A DNA stretch of 64,000 nucleotides, taken from positions 1 through 64,000 of the forward strand of contig CAJQQE010000014.1 in assembly GCA_905480395.1 (NCBI GenBank), read 5' to 3'. Below, in pieces: positions 33,200-42,508 of this stretch (positions within the stretch are counted from its first letter, which is position 1; every line of letters starts with the position of its first letter). A program made the position numbers and the translations under genes. This DNA comes from an uncultured Phycisphaerales bacterium. GTDB lineage: Bacteria > Planctomycetota > Phycisphaerae > Phycisphaerales > SM1A02. Under the pieces are notes generated by a model. The model was not told where the DNA came from. It saw only the letters and a list, made by a program, of their open reading frames with translations, and searched no databases.

Positions 33200-33838
33200 T
33201 CAGGCGCGACGTCGACGACCGGCAAGCCCGGCGAGGCCGAGCAACGCCAAGGCGCCAGGTGCGGGGACCACGCCGGCGAGCGTGATGCTGGCGCCGTCAT
33301 TGCTGGTCGAAACCATGAGATCGTCGCCAAGCACGATGGTGTTGGCGCCGTAGCTATATAGACGGGCTTCGATCACGAGGGCAGTCTTGCCTTCGGCAAT
33401 CGTCCACGTGTGACTGGCCTGCGTCCAGACGCCACCTTCGCCGGCATAGTCGCCGGAACCGGACGCGGATCCGTCGTAGGAGGTGATGTCGTCATCCGAG
33501 CTGTAGTGGCCCCAGAGTCGCCCCTTGCCGTCGTTGTCGACGCCGTTTGAAGCACCCTTCATCCACATGGTCGCCGTGACGGTGTCACCTGCGGAGAGTC
33601 CGGTGATCCAAGCGACGTAACCCTGCGGGGTGCCGCTCACGGGATCTTCAACCATAAAGAGGCTGCTGTTACCCGCGTACGGATCGGCGGTTTCGTAACC
33701 GAAGTCGTAGAGGTTTCCGTAGAAGCCGAGCAGCGCGTCGGCGCTCGTGTCTTCCCAGCCTGTGGAGGCGCTGATATCGGCCGTTGCCGAAGTCGCCACA
33801 GTGGCCGCGATCGCGGCGCTAATAAGCATTGTTCGCAT
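33200..33838 (-). CDS. Exported protein with PEP-CTERM-like anchor
   Basis: The product (212 residues from ATG 33838) has a signal peptide (MLISAAIAATVATSATA). A beta-rich body of about 165 residues is rich in Asp, Gly, Ser and aromatic residues (STGWEDTSADALLGFYGN, WITGLSAGDTVTATMWMKG). The tail VVPAPGALALLGLAGLAG then RRRRA has the Pro-x-Pro, hydrophobic helix and Arg cluster of PEP-CTERM sorting signals in the planctomycete style. It is presumably a surface or exopolysaccharide-associated protein; function is unknown. The frame is open to 34051 but the upstream part has no protein-like features. An A/G-rich stretch (AAGAAGAAGAGA) precedes the ATG. Confidence 0.8.
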   Translation of the reverse strand: MRTMLISAAIAATVATSATADISASTGWEDTSADALLGFYGNLYDFGYETADPYAGNSSLFMVEDPVSGTPQGYVAWITGLSAGDTVTATMWMKGASNGVDNDGKGRLWGHYSSDDDITSYDGSASGSGDYAGEGGVWTQASHTWTIAEGKTALVIEARLYSYGANTIVLGDDLMVSTSNDGASITLAGVVPAPGALALLGLAGLAGRRRRA

Positions 33839-34051
33839 GATCTCTTCTTCTTCCTTTTTCGAGCGTTTGGGAACAGCGGGAACGACACATTGTGCCGACC
33901 AGACAAAGGGATTTCGCCCGGTCGACGTCTTGAGTTTACCGATGACCGAGCCAAGATCAAAGAGAGTATTTTCAATTTTTTGGACATCTCTCGCCAACGG
34001 CTCGCGAGGTCCTCGCGATGAATGTCGATCGAGCAAGCGCCTCAGGAACAT

Positions 34052-34069
34052 TGCGTATAATTATTCATC
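34052..34069. promoter_or_regulatory. ARG-box-like operator upstream of argR
   Basis: The sequence TTGCGTATAATTATTCAT matches the right half of the ArgR operator consensus TGAAT-WWWW-ATTCA perfectly (AATT centre plus ATTCA) and the left half at three of five positions. It lies about 60 bases upstream of the -35 of argR. A second, diverged dyad, TGCAT at 34123-34127 and ATGCA at 34133-34137, lies inside the promoter. Inference only. Confidence 0.5.
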
Positions 34070-34112
34070 TATTTTTCATTCAGCCGAGAAATGAGAATCT
34101 TTATACTTTTTC

Positions 34113-34141
34113 TTGACAGTTTTGCATGTTCTATGCATACT
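34113..34141 (+). promoter_or_regulatory. Sigma-70-like promoter of the arginine operon
   Basis: TTGACA at 34113-34118 is a perfect -35. After 17 bases CATACT at 34136-34141 is a fair -10. The expected transcription start, six to seven bases on, coincides with the argR ATG at 34148. No Shine-Dalgarno sequence precedes that ATG. Confidence 0.65.
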
Positions 34142-34147
34142 CTTGCC

Positions 34148-34603
34148 ATGAGTCGAACTCAGCGCCAGGCCATTCTCCTCAAACTTCTTCGCCAGGCCCC
34201 AATTCGCACCCAAAGCATGGCCGTCGAGATCTTGGCCGCCGAGGGAATACCGACCACCCAGGCCACTCTCTCAAGGGATTTCGTTTCCCTCGGGGTCATC
34301 AAGACCCCTTCTGGGTATCAGATCCCCAGTCTCGCTGATCGGAACGCCGCGACCACCGGATCCGGTGGGTTCTTCACTGCCTCGATCCAGCAGATTGAGG
34401 TTGGCGAGACCATCATCGTGATCCGGACCCCTCCAGCCCATGCCAACGCGGTCGCCATCCAAATCGACGAAATCTCGGATCCTGATTTGCTGGGGACGAT
34501 TGCTGGTGACGACACCGTCTTCGTGGCGACTCGATCGTCCGGGGCCGCGAAACGTCTCGCCGCCACACTCTTCGGACAAGAACCCCCGAGTGAGCGGAGC
34601 TGA
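34148..34603 (+). CDS. argR: Arginine repressor
   Basis: The 151-residue protein has the ArgR winged-helix N-domain (RTQRQAILLKLLRQAPIRTQ, then GIPTTQATLSRDFVSLGVIKTPSGYQIP at about 36-63) with the diagnostic TQATLSRD. A C-terminal oligomerisation and arginine-binding domain follows (VIRTPPAHANAVAIQIDEI, DPDLLGTIAGDDTVFVATRS; the GTIAGDDTV block matches the family). It represses arginine biosynthesis when arginine is bound. ATG 34148 is preferred to the in-frame ATG at 34091 because the promoter lies between them. It leads the arg operon and is followed by argC after three bases, so the repressor is expected to control itself. Confidence 0.93.
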   Translation: MSRTQRQAILLKLLRQAPIRTQSMAVEILAAEGIPTTQATLSRDFVSLGVIKTPSGYQIPSLADRNAATTGSGGFFTASIQQIEVGETIIVIRTPPAHANAVAIQIDEISDPDLLGTIAGDDTVFVATRSSGAAKRLAATLFGQEPPSERS

Positions 34604-34606
34604 TCG

Positions 34607-35647
34607 ATGTTGAATGTGGTTGTCATCGGCGCCACCGGCTACGCCGGTTCGGAACTTGTCTCCATCCTGCTCGGACATCCGGAAGTCCATATTGCCCTGC
34701 TGACCGGGTCCGCTCGAGTCGCCGAAACTGCTCGAGATCTCTCGGATCTTCATCCTCGCTTTCGGGGCGGTCCTCCACTTCCCATCGAGAATCTTGACCT
34801 CGATGCGATCGAAGCACTTCAGCCCGATGCGGTCCTGCTGGCGACGCCGCACCACGCGAGTCTCGAGCTGGCAACTTGGTTGCACGATCGGGGCATCCGG
34901 GTCCTCGATCTCTCCGCCGCATTTCGGCTTCGAGACTGCTCCCTCTATCCATCGCATTACGACTTCGAACACGATCGACCAGACCTTCTTGAAATCGCGA
35001 CCTACGGTCTCGCGGAACTCAACGCGACGAAGATCCGTGACTCGATGCTGATTGCGGTTCCTGGGTGCTACCCCACCTCATTCCTCTTGCCGGTCGTACC
35101 GCTGGTGGAAGCAGGGATCATCGATGTCCTCGAACCTGCCATTATCGACGCGACCAGCGGGGTGAGTGGTGCGGGAAGAAAGGCGCAGACCCAGACGTCC
35201 TATTGCGAAGTGAGTCTCCAGGCCTATGGCGCCCTCAACCACCGGCATCAACCGGAGATGGCGAGCCATGCCGGTCTCGACGTGCTCTTCACGCCCCATC
35301 TGGGCGCGTTCGAACGGGGAATCCTCTCGACGATCCATCTGAAACTGACCGAGCAGGCGACCGCCGCTGACGCGCGTGATGTTCTGGAATCAACCTATTC
35401 CGGGGAAGCGGGCGTCGTGGTGCTCCCCTCGGGCCAATGGCCGAGCGTCGCCGCGGTGCGCGGGACCAATCGCTGCGACATCGGACTCATCGGTGCGCCC
35501 ACCCATGGTCGCCTGATGATCTCTAGTGCCATCGATAATCTGGTCAGAGGGGCCGCCGGCCAAGCCGTGCAATGCCTCAATCTCTCGTGCGGCCTGCCAA
35601 TCAATACCGGGTTCGGTCACCACGAGCAGTGTGCGGAACCATCATGA
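34607..35647 (+). CDS. argC: N-acetyl-gamma-glutamyl-phosphate reductase
   Basis: The 346-residue enzyme shows VVVIGATGYAGSELVSILLGHP (Rossmann glycine motif) at the N-terminus and the catalytic-cysteine motif VPGCYPTS near residue 150. SGVSGAGRKA, FTPHLGAFERGILSTIHL and GTNRCDIGLIG follow. It reduces N-acetylglutamyl phosphate to the semialdehyde with NADPH. It starts three bases after argR and overlaps argB by four bases. Confidence 0.97.
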   Translation: MLNVVVIGATGYAGSELVSILLGHPEVHIALLTGSARVAETARDLSDLHPRFRGGPPLPIENLDLDAIEALQPDAVLLATPHHASLELATWLHDRGIRVLDLSAAFRLRDCSLYPSHYDFEHDRPDLLEIATYGLAELNATKIRDSMLIAVPGCYPTSFLLPVVPLVEAGIIDVLEPAIIDATSGVSGAGRKAQTQTSYCEVSLQAYGALNHRHQPEMASHAGLDVLFTPHLGAFERGILSTIHLKLTEQATAADARDVLESTYSGEAGVVVLPSGQWPSVAAVRGTNRCDIGLIGAPTHGRLMISSAIDNLVRGAAGQAVQCLNLSCGLPINTGFGHHEQCAEPS

Positions 35648-36516
35648 CCTCGACGCCCCCTATGCACCTCAACCCAATCGTGGTCAAAATCGGCGGCGCC
35701 TTGCTGGACATTCCAGAGGCTCGATCCGATTTTCTCGACCGATTCGCCGAGGCCGCTCATTCCGGCACCCCGCTGGTGCTGGTGCACGGTGGCGGCGCAG
35801 CCGTGGATCGACATCTTGACCGACTCGGAATCGTCAGTGAGCGACGCGACGGCATCCGCATCACGCCTCCAGAAATCATGCCCGAGATTGCCACGATCCT
35901 CGTCGGCCAAGTCTCGACTCAGATTTTGTCCGAGCTCCGCGCCCGCAGAACGATCGCATCAGCGCTTCGGCTTGCGGATGACGAGAGCATCACAGTCGAA
36001 CGACTCGCCCGTCATTTCGATCCCGGAGCCGTCGGAACGGTGACCGGCGGATGCGCGACCCTGCTCAAGAGTCTCATCACCTCGGGCCGAATTCCCGTGA
36101 TCGCTTCGATCGGAATGCTCGATGACGGCACACTTCTGAACGTCAACGCTGACGATGCCGCGAGCGGCGTGGCCCGAGCGGTCGGCGCCCGCGCCCTGCT
36201 CCTGCTCACCGATGTACCCGGGGTGCTCGACTCGAACGGTCAGGTCATGCGAACCCTCGACGCCCAGGCCATCAAAGAGGCGATCCGCAAAGGTGTGATC
36301 ACGGGTGGCATGATCCCGAAGGTCCAAGCCGCGTTGTCCGCCGCGGCAGACGCTCAATGCCCAGTGGTCATTGGGAGTTGGTCGGATACTCGCGTGCTCT
36401 CACACCCCCTCGATGCCGACACCATCGCCACTTCGATTCTCCCACCAACGGCGATTGAGACGAACGAATCTCGATCATCGACGCTTGTCGACATGGCCTC
36501 TAGGACCCTCGCATGA
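35644..36516 (+). CDS. argB: Acetylglutamate kinase
   Basis: The 290-residue kinase begins MTSTPPMHLNPIVVKIGGALL. It has VLVHGGGAAVDRHLDRLGI, a central TVTGGCATLLKSLI and the substrate and ATP site blocks LNVNADDAASGVARAVGA, LLLTDVPGVLD and GGMIPKVQAAL. It phosphorylates N-acetylglutamate. Its ATGA start overlaps the argC stop, and its stop overlaps the argF start. The family's usual GLTGxDG-like segment is replaced by RRTIASALRLADDESI, so this is a diverged member. Confidence 0.94.
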   Translation: MTSTPPMHLNPIVVKIGGALLDIPEARSDFLDRFAEAAHSGTPLVLVHGGGAAVDRHLDRLGIVSERRDGIRITPPEIMPEIATILVGQVSTQILSELRARRTIASALRLADDESITVERLARHFDPGAVGTVTGGCATLLKSLITSGRIPVIASIGMLDDGTLLNVNADDAASGVARAVGARALLLLTDVPGVLDSNGQVMRTLDAQAIKEAIRKGVITGGMIPKVQAALSAAADAQCPVVIGSWSDTRVLSHPLDADTIATSILPPTAIETNESRSSTLVDMASRTLA

Positions 36517-37508
36517 CCACCCCGACCATCACCACTTCTGCACTCCGGTCCTCGACCAATCACGCCAAGGCTTCGACGGCCCTTGGGTTTCCGTTAGTCC
36601 CCCAGAATCTTCTGGAGATCGGCGATCTGGACGGACCGACCATCATCGGATTGCTCGACTTGGCGATCGAACTCAAGGCCGACCCTGCCAGATTCTCGCA
36701 GGTCCTCGGCGGGATGAGCATCGCATTGATCTTTGAGAAACCCTCGCTCCGGACCCGGGCAAGTCTTGAGGTTGGGATCCACCGACTCGGTGGCCATGCG
36801 GTCCTCTTCGATCAGCAAGATTCCCTGATCGGGGCGCGAGAGAGCGTGCACGACCTCGGTCGAAATCTCGAACGATGGTTCGACGCCGTCGCCGCTCGAG
36901 TGCACCGGCATGAGGTCCTGGATGAACTCGCGACCTACTGTGATGTTCCGGTTCTCAACACGCTCAGTGATCGTCATCACCCCTGCCAAACGCTCGCAGA
37001 TCTACTGACCTTGCATGAACGCGGCCTCGTACTTGCGGATTCGCATGTGGCGTTCGTCGGCGATGGAAACAACGTCTGCCATTCCCTGATTCAGGGAATG
37101 GTCGCGGTCGGTGGCCGGATGACCGTGATTTCTCCGGAGGACCACGGACCCGATCCTGAGGTCATCGAGAACGCCCGGGTGGTGGCCGCACGCACCGGCG
37201 CCGAAATCCTGGTGACTTCAGATCCGGCCGCGGCCGCCGGCGCCGAGGCGGTCTACACCGACTCCTGGATCTCGATGGGAGAAGTCGAGACTCCGGCGAA
37301 GCTCGCCTCCCTCGCTCGTTTCCGAGTCGATGCCGCTCTGATGGCGATCGCGGGACCGAAGGCTCTCTTCATGCATTGCCTTCCCGCCCATCGCGGCGAA
37401 GAAGTGACGGCTGAGGTCATTGACGGCGCCAACTCGGTGGTCTTTGATCAAGCTGAGAATCGCCTCCACGCCCAGAACGCATGGCTCGTTGCTCGCCTTT
37501 CCCGGTGA
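36513..37508 (+). CDS. argF: Ornithine carbamoyltransferase
   Basis: The 331-residue protein has the carbamoyl phosphate site [12 protein letters not shown] (SxRTR), then [23 protein letters not shown] (HPCQ) and the ornithine-side motif [12 protein letters not shown]. It makes citrulline from ornithine and carbamoyl phosphate. The HCLP motif supports ornithine rather than N-acetylornithine as substrate, which agrees with an argJ gene in the same operon. It overlaps argB by four bases and is followed by 79 noncoding bases before argG. Confidence 0.95.
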   Translation: MTTPTITTSALRSSTNHAKASTALGFPLVPQNLLEIGDLDGPTIIGLLDLAIELKADPARFSQVLGGMSIALIFEKPSLRTRASLEVGIHRLGGHAVLFDQQDSLIGARESVHDLGRNLERWFDAVAARVHRHEVLDELATYCDVPVLNTLSDRHHPCQTLADLLTLHERGLVLADSHVAFVGDGNNVCHSLIQGMVAVGGRMTVISPEDHGPDPEVIENARVVAARTGAEILVTSDPAAAAGAEAVYTDSWISMGEVETPAKLASLARFRVDAALMAIAGPKALFMHCLPAHRGEEVTAEVIDGANSVVFDQAENRLHAQNAWLVARLSR

Positions 37509-37587
37509 GCCCTCCCGTCTCTTCACTCTCTCGTCGCGGGACCAACCCGACGACATCCGCCCGACGCCACAAAGAAGGTTCCAACAG

Positions 37588-38835
37588 ATGTCCGAATCAC
37601 CCAAGAAGATCGCCCTCGCGTATTCCGGTGGCCTCGATACCAGCGTGATGATTCCCTGGCTTCTCGATCATTACCCCGGCTGCGAGGTCTATGCCGTAGT
37701 CGGCGATGTTGGACAAGACCCGGCCGAGCTCGAAGGCATCGAAGAGAAAGCAATCGCCAGCGGCGCCGTCCACTGCGAAGTCGCAGACCTGCAAGCGGCG
37801 TTCCTCGAAGAATTCGCCTTTCCGATGGCGATCAGCGGCGCTGTCTACGAAGGCCGTTACCTACTGGGAACTTCGATCGCTCGACCGATCATTGCCAAGG
37901 CGCAGGTGGATTACGCCCGGCGCATGGGATGCACTGCCGTCGCCCACGGATGCACCGGAAAAGGAAATGATCAGGTCCGATTCGAAAGCACGTTTGCCGC
38001 CCTCGCCCCCGATCTTGAAGTCATCGCACCCTGGCGTCACTGGGAGATTCGAAGCCGGGAGGAAGCCCTCGAATACCTCTCTTCGCGGGGGATGAGTTGC
38101 AGCGCCAGTCTCGAAAAAATCTATTCCCGCGACGAAAATCTTTGGCACATCAGTCACGAGGGCGGTGAACTCGAGGATCCGTGGAACGAACCACCCGACG
38201 ATGTCTGGACTCGGACCGTCGACCCACGGCACGCACCAGACCAACCCGGCAGCGTGATCATCACCTTTGAGCACGGAGTACCCGTGGCCCTCGATGGCCA
38301 CCGACTTGCCGCGGTCGACCTGCTCACCGGGCTCAACGAACTTGGAAGTGCCCATGGCGTGGGGAGGATCGACATCGTTGAAAATCGGCTCGTCGGGATG
38401 AAGAGCCGGGGTTGCTACGAGACTCCCGGGGGCACGATTCTCATGGAGGCGTTGCGAGGGCTCGAAGAAATGGTCTTGGATCGCAATACGCTTCGACTCC
38501 GCGAGCGGTTGGCGCACGACTTCGCCGATCTCGTCTATGACGGACAATGGTGGACGCCCGCTCGGGAGGCCATGATGGCAGCCTTCGAGTCCATCGCCTC
38601 GAGACTTAACGGCGACGTCGAGATTCGAGTTTCCAAAGGCGTCGCCTCGACCATTCGACGCCGGAGCCCGAATTCTCTCTACTCAGAGTCATTCGCCACG
38701 TTCGGCGCCGACGACGTTTACGACCAATCGCATGCCGAGGGATTCATTCGACTCTTCTCCCTCCCCAGCCGCATCGCCGCATTGAAATCACAGGCGTTGG
38801 TCGCCGCCCCGACTCCCCGCGGAGCCATCTCATGA
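37588..38835 (+). CDS. argG: Argininosuccinate synthase
   Basis: The 415-residue enzyme carries the PP-loop [19 protein letters not shown], then [54 protein letters not shown] and [15 protein letters not shown]. It joins citrulline and aspartate using ATP. ATG 37588 matches the family N-terminus and has AAGAAGG ten bases upstream; a longer in-frame start is not needed. Its stop overlaps the argH start by four bases. Confidence 0.97.
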   Translation: MSESPKKIALAYSGGLDTSVMIPWLLDHYPGCEVYAVVGDVGQDPAELEGIEEKAIASGAVHCEVADLQAAFLEEFAFPMAISGAVYEGRYLLGTSIARPIIAKAQVDYARRMGCTAVAHGCTGKGNDQVRFESTFAALAPDLEVIAPWRHWEIRSREEALEYLSSRGMSCSASLEKIYSRDENLWHISHEGGELEDPWNEPPDDVWTRTVDPRHAPDQPGSVIITFEHGVPVALDGHRLAAVDLLTGLNELGSAHGVGRIDIVENRLVGMKSRGCYETPGGTILMEALRGLEEMVLDRNTLRLRERLAHDFADLVYDGQWWTPAREAMMAAFESIASRLNGDVEIRVSKGVASTIRRRSPNSLYSESFATFGADDVYDQSHAEGFIRLFSLPSRIAALKSQALVAAPTPRGAIS

Positions 38836-40727
38836 CCCCGGTGAGCCCGAGCACCCTTGAATCCCCTCAATTGGACGCGTTGTGGAGCGGACGGCTTTCC
38901 GGCGAGGTCCACGACCTCTTCAAGGTCTTCAATGATTCACTCCCGTTCGATCACCGTCTCTTCCTGCAGGATCTGGCCGGATCCAGCGCCTGGGCGAACG
39001 CCCTGGAGCACGCCAATGTGCTCGCCGCCGAGGAACGCGCCCAGATCGAAGCGGCGCTGAAGGATCTCGCTCGATGCGTCGCCGAGTCCCCCTCGGTCCT
39101 GATCGACGCCGATGACGAGGACATCCATTCGTTTGTGGAACGTGAGCTTGTGTCGCGGGTCGGCGACCTCGGAAAGAAACTCCACACCGGCCGCAGCCGG
39201 AATGATCAAGTGGCGACGGACCTTCGGCTTTGGACGATGGAGGCCATCGACTGCCGAATCGGAGAGATCCAAGCGTTAATCGATGCACTGGTCGAACTCG
39301 CGCAGCGAGAGCAAGCCACGGTCTTCCCCGGTTACACGCATCTCCAAAGAGCCCAACCCATCCTCTTTGCCCACTGGTGCCTGGCCTATGTGGAAATGTT
39401 CCGCCGCGATCTTGGTCGGATGAACGACGCACGACATCGAACCTCGGTGTGTCCACTCGGCTGCGCCGCCCTTGCCGGCACCGCCTACGACATCGATCGC
39501 GAAGCCCTCGCGGCCAAACTCGGTTTTCACGCCGCCTCGGCGAACAGTCTCGACGCGGTGAGCGACCGCGACTTTGTGATCGAGTCGCTCTCCGGCATCT
39601 CGGTGACCGCCATGCACCTCTCCCGAATGGCCGAAGATCTCGTCTTCTACAGTTCGGGTGAAGCACGACTCCTCGAATTGCCCGACGGCCTCTGCTCGGG
39701 ATCGTCGATCATGCCGCAGAAGAAGAACCCCGACGCGCTCGAACTCGTGCGGGGCAAGTGCGGCATGCAGATCGGTCGGTTGGTCGGGGTGATGACCACC
39801 ATGAAGGCGCTCCCACTTGCCTACAACAAGGACATGCAGGAAGACAAGGTCCCGCTCTTTGATGCCATGGACGAATTGTCCATCTGCCTCCGAGTTCTCC
39901 CGCCCTTGCTCGAGGGAATCAAAGTTCGTCACCAAAACGCCCGCGCCGCGGCCCTCGGCGACTTTGCCAATGCCACCGAACTGGCGGATCATCTGGCGGA
40001 ACGGGGGGTGCCGTTCCGAGACGCCCACCATCAGGTCGGACGACTGGTGTCGGAGGCGATCGAACAAGGCCTGCCACTCGAAGAACTCAGTCTGAGCGAG
40101 ATCCAGACATACGCGCCGGCCGCCGACGAGCACGTCTTCGTCGATCTGACGGTCGATGCCGCACTTGGAAAACGAACCTCGATCGGCGGTACCGCTCCGG
40201 ATCAGGTGGCCACTCGAATCGCTCGACTCCAATCCTCCGGACGGAAATCTCGGCCGACCGGTTCGATCGAAGTCCGAACGGCGCGAGTCTCGGACCTCAC
40301 GGACATCAAGCGGCTGGTCGATCTCTGGGCGGACGCCGGAGAGAACTTGCCGAGAAGCGAAGAGGAAATCCTTCAGTCGATCGGTGAGTTCACAGTCGCG
40401 ACCGAAGATGACCGCGTGGTCGGGTGCGGGGCGCTTTGGCTCTATACCCCAGCGCTCGCCGAAATCCGGTCGGTTGGGGTCGACCCCGAGTGTCAGGGCG
40501 GTGGCATCGGTAGCAAGATCATTGAGCATCTCGCTTTCAATGCCCATCGCCTTCGAATTGAACAGGTGTTCGTGCTGACCAGGGCGCCCCAATTCTTTGA
40601 ACGGCTCGACTTCAAGATGGTGAGCGTGAACGGTCTACCCGAGAAAATCCTCAAAGACTGCGCCCGCTGCCCGAAGAAACACTGCTGCGACGAAATCGCG
40701 ATGGTCCGAACCACGTGGAGCCACTGA
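38832..40727 (+). CDS. argH: Argininosuccinate lyase fused to a GNAT N-acetylglutamate synthase-like domain
   Basis: Residues 1 to about 470 are a complete argininosuccinate lyase: [52 protein letters not shown], and the superfamily signature [12 protein letters not shown]. Residues from about 478 to 631 are a GNAT acetyltransferase ([39 protein letters not shown] as the acetyl-CoA loop). Its C-terminus [17 protein letters not shown] resembles short ArgA-type N-acetylglutamate synthases. ArgH(A) fusions are known from Moritella and some Vibrio relatives. The fusion would supply both the last step and the priming acetylation of the pathway. The junction has no stop or frameshift. Confidence 0.93.
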   Translation: MTPVSPSTLESPQLDALWSGRLSGEVHDLFKVFNDSLPFDHRLFLQDLAGSSAWANALEHANVLAAEERAQIEAALKDLARCVAESPSVLIDADDEDIHSFVERELVSRVGDLGKKLHTGRSRNDQVATDLRLWTMEAIDCRIGEIQALIDALVELAQREQATVFPGYTHLQRAQPILFAHWCLAYVEMFRRDLGRMNDARHRTSVCPLGCAALAGTAYDIDREALAAKLGFHAASANSLDAVSDRDFVIESLSGISVTAMHLSRMAEDLVFYSSGEARLLELPDGLCSGSSIMPQKKNPDALELVRGKCGMQIGRLVGVMTTMKALPLAYNKDMQEDKVPLFDAMDELSICLRVLPPLLEGIKVRHQNARAAALGDFANATELADHLAERGVPFRDAHHQVGRLVSEAIEQGLPLEELSLSEIQTYAPAADEHVFVDLTVDAALGKRTSIGGTAPDQVATRIARLQSSGRKSRPTGSIEVRTARVSDLTDIKRLVDLWADAGENLPRSEEEILQSIGEFTVATEDDRVVGCGALWLYTPALAEIRSVGVDPECQGGGIGSKIIEHLAFNAHRLRIEQVFVLTRAPQFFERLDFKMVSVNGLPEKILKDCARCPKKHCCDEIAMVRTTWSH

Positions 40728-40747
40728 TTTCGACTCGGAGATCGAGC

Positions 40748-41962
40748 ATGATGCAGACCCCACATCACCGGGCCAAGCTTCGGCTGCCATCCAACCTCCC
40801 ACGCGGCTTCTCCGCCGCCACTTCGAAGGCGGGAATCCGATCCGGCGCTGGCGACGATCTGGCGATGATCGCCTCGGATCGTTCATGCCCGGCGGCAGCC
40901 GTATTCACGAAGAACCGATTCGCCGCAGCGCCGATCCGACTGAGTCGTCGGCATCTGGCGTCGTCCGGCGGTATTGCCCGAGCCATTCTGATCAACGCTG
41001 GCTGCGCGAATGCCGCCACCGGCGAACGCGGTGATCGAGATGCCGCGTCGAGCGCTGCCTGTCTGGCGACCGCCCTTGATTGCCCGATCGAGGAGGTCTT
41101 GGTCAATTCAACCGGCGTGATTGGTCAGCACCTGCCAATAGACGCCATGCACGCCGGCATTCCGAAACTTGTGGCCAAGGCTTTGCCGACGGGGATCGAG
41201 TCGGTGGCCCGGGCCATCATGACCACGGACTCCGCGCCCAAGGCGGTCGAGTGCCGTCTCGCCGCGGAGGACGGAAGTGAGATTCGAGTCGTGGGAATCG
41301 CCAAGGGCTCCGGCATGATCCACCCGGACATGGCGACGATGATTGGGATCGTCCTCACCGACGCTCGACTCTCGCCCGATCAACTCGATCAGTTGCTTCG
41401 CCGCTCCATCGAGAAGTCTTTTCACCGAATCAGTGTCGATGGAGACACCTCCACGAACGACTCGGTCTTCACGATGGCGAGCGGCGCGGCCGGCAAGGCG
41501 GCAGATCAGGCATTGCTCGAAGCGGCGTTCGACGAGGTCTGTTTGTCGCTAGCACGAATGATCGTCGCGGATGGCGAAGGGGCCAGCCGCGTGCTCGAGG
41601 TGAAGGTCGTGAACGCCGCCAGTCAGGCCGATGCGAGGGAAGTCGCGGAGACGATCGCGCGGAGTCTGCTCGTTCGAACCGCCGTGGCCGGAGGTGATCC
41701 GAACTGGGGTCGAATCATCGCGGCCCTCGGCCGAACGCAGGCGACATTTGACCCCGACCAGATTCGGGTGGAGGCAAATCTGATCCCCCTCTTTGACCAG
41801 GGATCTCCAATCGAAGATCCAACCGACTCGGCCGCCGAGGCATTTTCTGCCGAGCGGATCCTGATCGGAATCGACTTGGCCGCGGGGATGGCGTCGGAAA
41901 CCTATCTCACCTGCGATCTCACGGCGGAGTACGTCAGAATCAACGCCGAGTACACCACTTGA
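40748..41962 (+). CDS. argJ: Bifunctional glutamate N-acetyltransferase / ornithine acetyltransferase
   Basis: The 404-residue precursor has the ArgJ blocks AVFTKNRFAAAPI, INAGCANAATGERG, VLVNSTGVIG and the self-cleavage motif KGSGMIHPDMATM. Thr197 would become the N-terminal nucleophile of the beta chain. DGDTSTNDSVFTMASG and GGDPNWGRIIAALG follow. It recycles acetyl from N-acetylornithine to glutamate. ATG 40748 has GGAG seven bases upstream; the in-frame ATG 40715 would overlap argH. With the GNAT domain on argH the operon has both recycling and priming routes. argD is not in the window. Confidence 0.95.
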   Translation: MMQTPHHRAKLRLPSNLPRGFSAATSKAGIRSGAGDDLAMIASDRSCPAAAVFTKNRFAAAPIRLSRRHLASSGGIARAILINAGCANAATGERGDRDAASSAACLATALDCPIEEVLVNSTGVIGQHLPIDAMHAGIPKLVAKALPTGIESVARAIMTTDSAPKAVECRLAAEDGSEIRVVGIAKGSGMIHPDMATMIGIVLTDARLSPDQLDQLLRRSIEKSFHRISVDGDTSTNDSVFTMASGAAGKAADQALLEAAFDEVCLSLARMIVADGEGASRVLEVKVVNAASQADAREVAETIARSLLVRTAVAGGDPNWGRIIAALGRTQATFDPDQIRVEANLIPLFDQGSPIEDPTDSAAEAFSAERILIGIDLAAGMASETYLTCDLTAEYVRINAEYTT

Positions 41963-42043
41963 GGCTGAGGATCGGGCCATAGGCCCCCGTACCGACCCAA
42001 AATGGCGTGTTCTCATGGTCTTCAGGTCAGAAGCAACTCCTAT

Positions 42044-42058
42044 TGAGACTGAGTCTCA
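42044..42058. promoter_or_regulatory. 7-1-7 palindrome, Fur-box-like, upstream of feoA
   Basis: TGAGACT-G-AGTCTCA is a perfect 7-1-7 inverted repeat of the same form as Fur sites (TGATAATnATTATCA), with arms sharing TGA and the TCA end. It overlaps a possible -35 TTGAGA at 42043-42048, with an extended -10 TGCTAACAT at 42065-42073, and lies 33 bases before feoA. Iron repression by a Fur-family protein is inferred. No terminator of the arg operon is clear in 41963-42040. Confidence 0.6.
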
Positions 42059-42091
42059 TTTCCGTGCTAACATGAGGAAAGAGAATTCCCC

Positions 42092-42454
42092 ATGACTTTC
42101 CAACCGCCACAATCCACGCCTGCACCACCTTCCGTCGAGACGGCAAACGCTGACACGTTAGATGCCCTGATCTCTCGAACGGACCAGCCTGCCGGACAGG
42201 GCGAACGCCGCCCCCTCACCCTCTGCCCCAGCGGCTGCCGGGCGACGATCCACACCGATGAACTCGATCTTGATGCTCGGCAAATGCTCGAAGCCATGGG
42301 CGTCGAACACGGATGCGAAGTCGAAATCTGCAAGGTTGGATCGCCATGCATCCTGCGGATCGACTCGACTCGTTTCGGTGTGGGACGCGAGGTGGCCGCC
42401 CGGATCACCGCCACGGTCACGGCCACCTTGAACGGGTCTCCGCTCCCCGGCTGA
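42092..42454 (+). CDS. feoA: FeoA domain protein
   Basis: The 120-residue product has about 40 unstructured residues and then an SH3-like FeoA domain: LCPSGCRATIHTDELDLDARQMLEAMGVEHGCEVEICKVG, written over residues about 44-83, then PCILRIDSTRFGVGREVAARITATV. FeoA assists FeoB in ferrous iron uptake. AGGAAAG at 42074-42080 precedes the start. feoB follows after 54 bases. The N-terminal extension is longer than in the typical 75-85 residue FeoA. Confidence 0.88.
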   Translation: MTFQPPQSTPAPPSVETANADTLDALISRTDQPAGQGERRPLTLCPSGCRATIHTDELDLDARQMLEAMGVEHGCEVEICKVGSPCILRIDSTRFGVGREVAARITATVTATLNGSPLPG

Positions 42455-42508
42455 TCGTCCCGCGACTCGTCCTTCGTTCTCACCACGTTTGATCGAAATG
42501 CCGCCCCG

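Larger units (their letters stand above)
33839..34147. promoter_or_regulatory. Divergent intergenic region between the PEP-CTERM-like gene and argR
   Basis: These 309 bases hold no gene. The right third (34045-34147) is strikingly AT-rich for this genome and carries the argR promoter and ARG-box-like sequences listed separately. The left part must hold the promoter of the leftward gene, but I cannot fix it. Confidence 0.6.

Noticed and set aside
34091-34147. Earlier ATG start for argR adding 19 residues
   Set aside because: The extension is not ArgR-like and spans the -35 and -10 elements.
39276-40592. Reverse-strand frame of 438 codons
   Set aside because: Antisense to the argH fusion; no motifs.
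41985-42000. GGGCC-ATA-GGCCC hairpin as a terminator of the arginine operon
   Set aside because: The stem is only five base pairs and no T-run follows.
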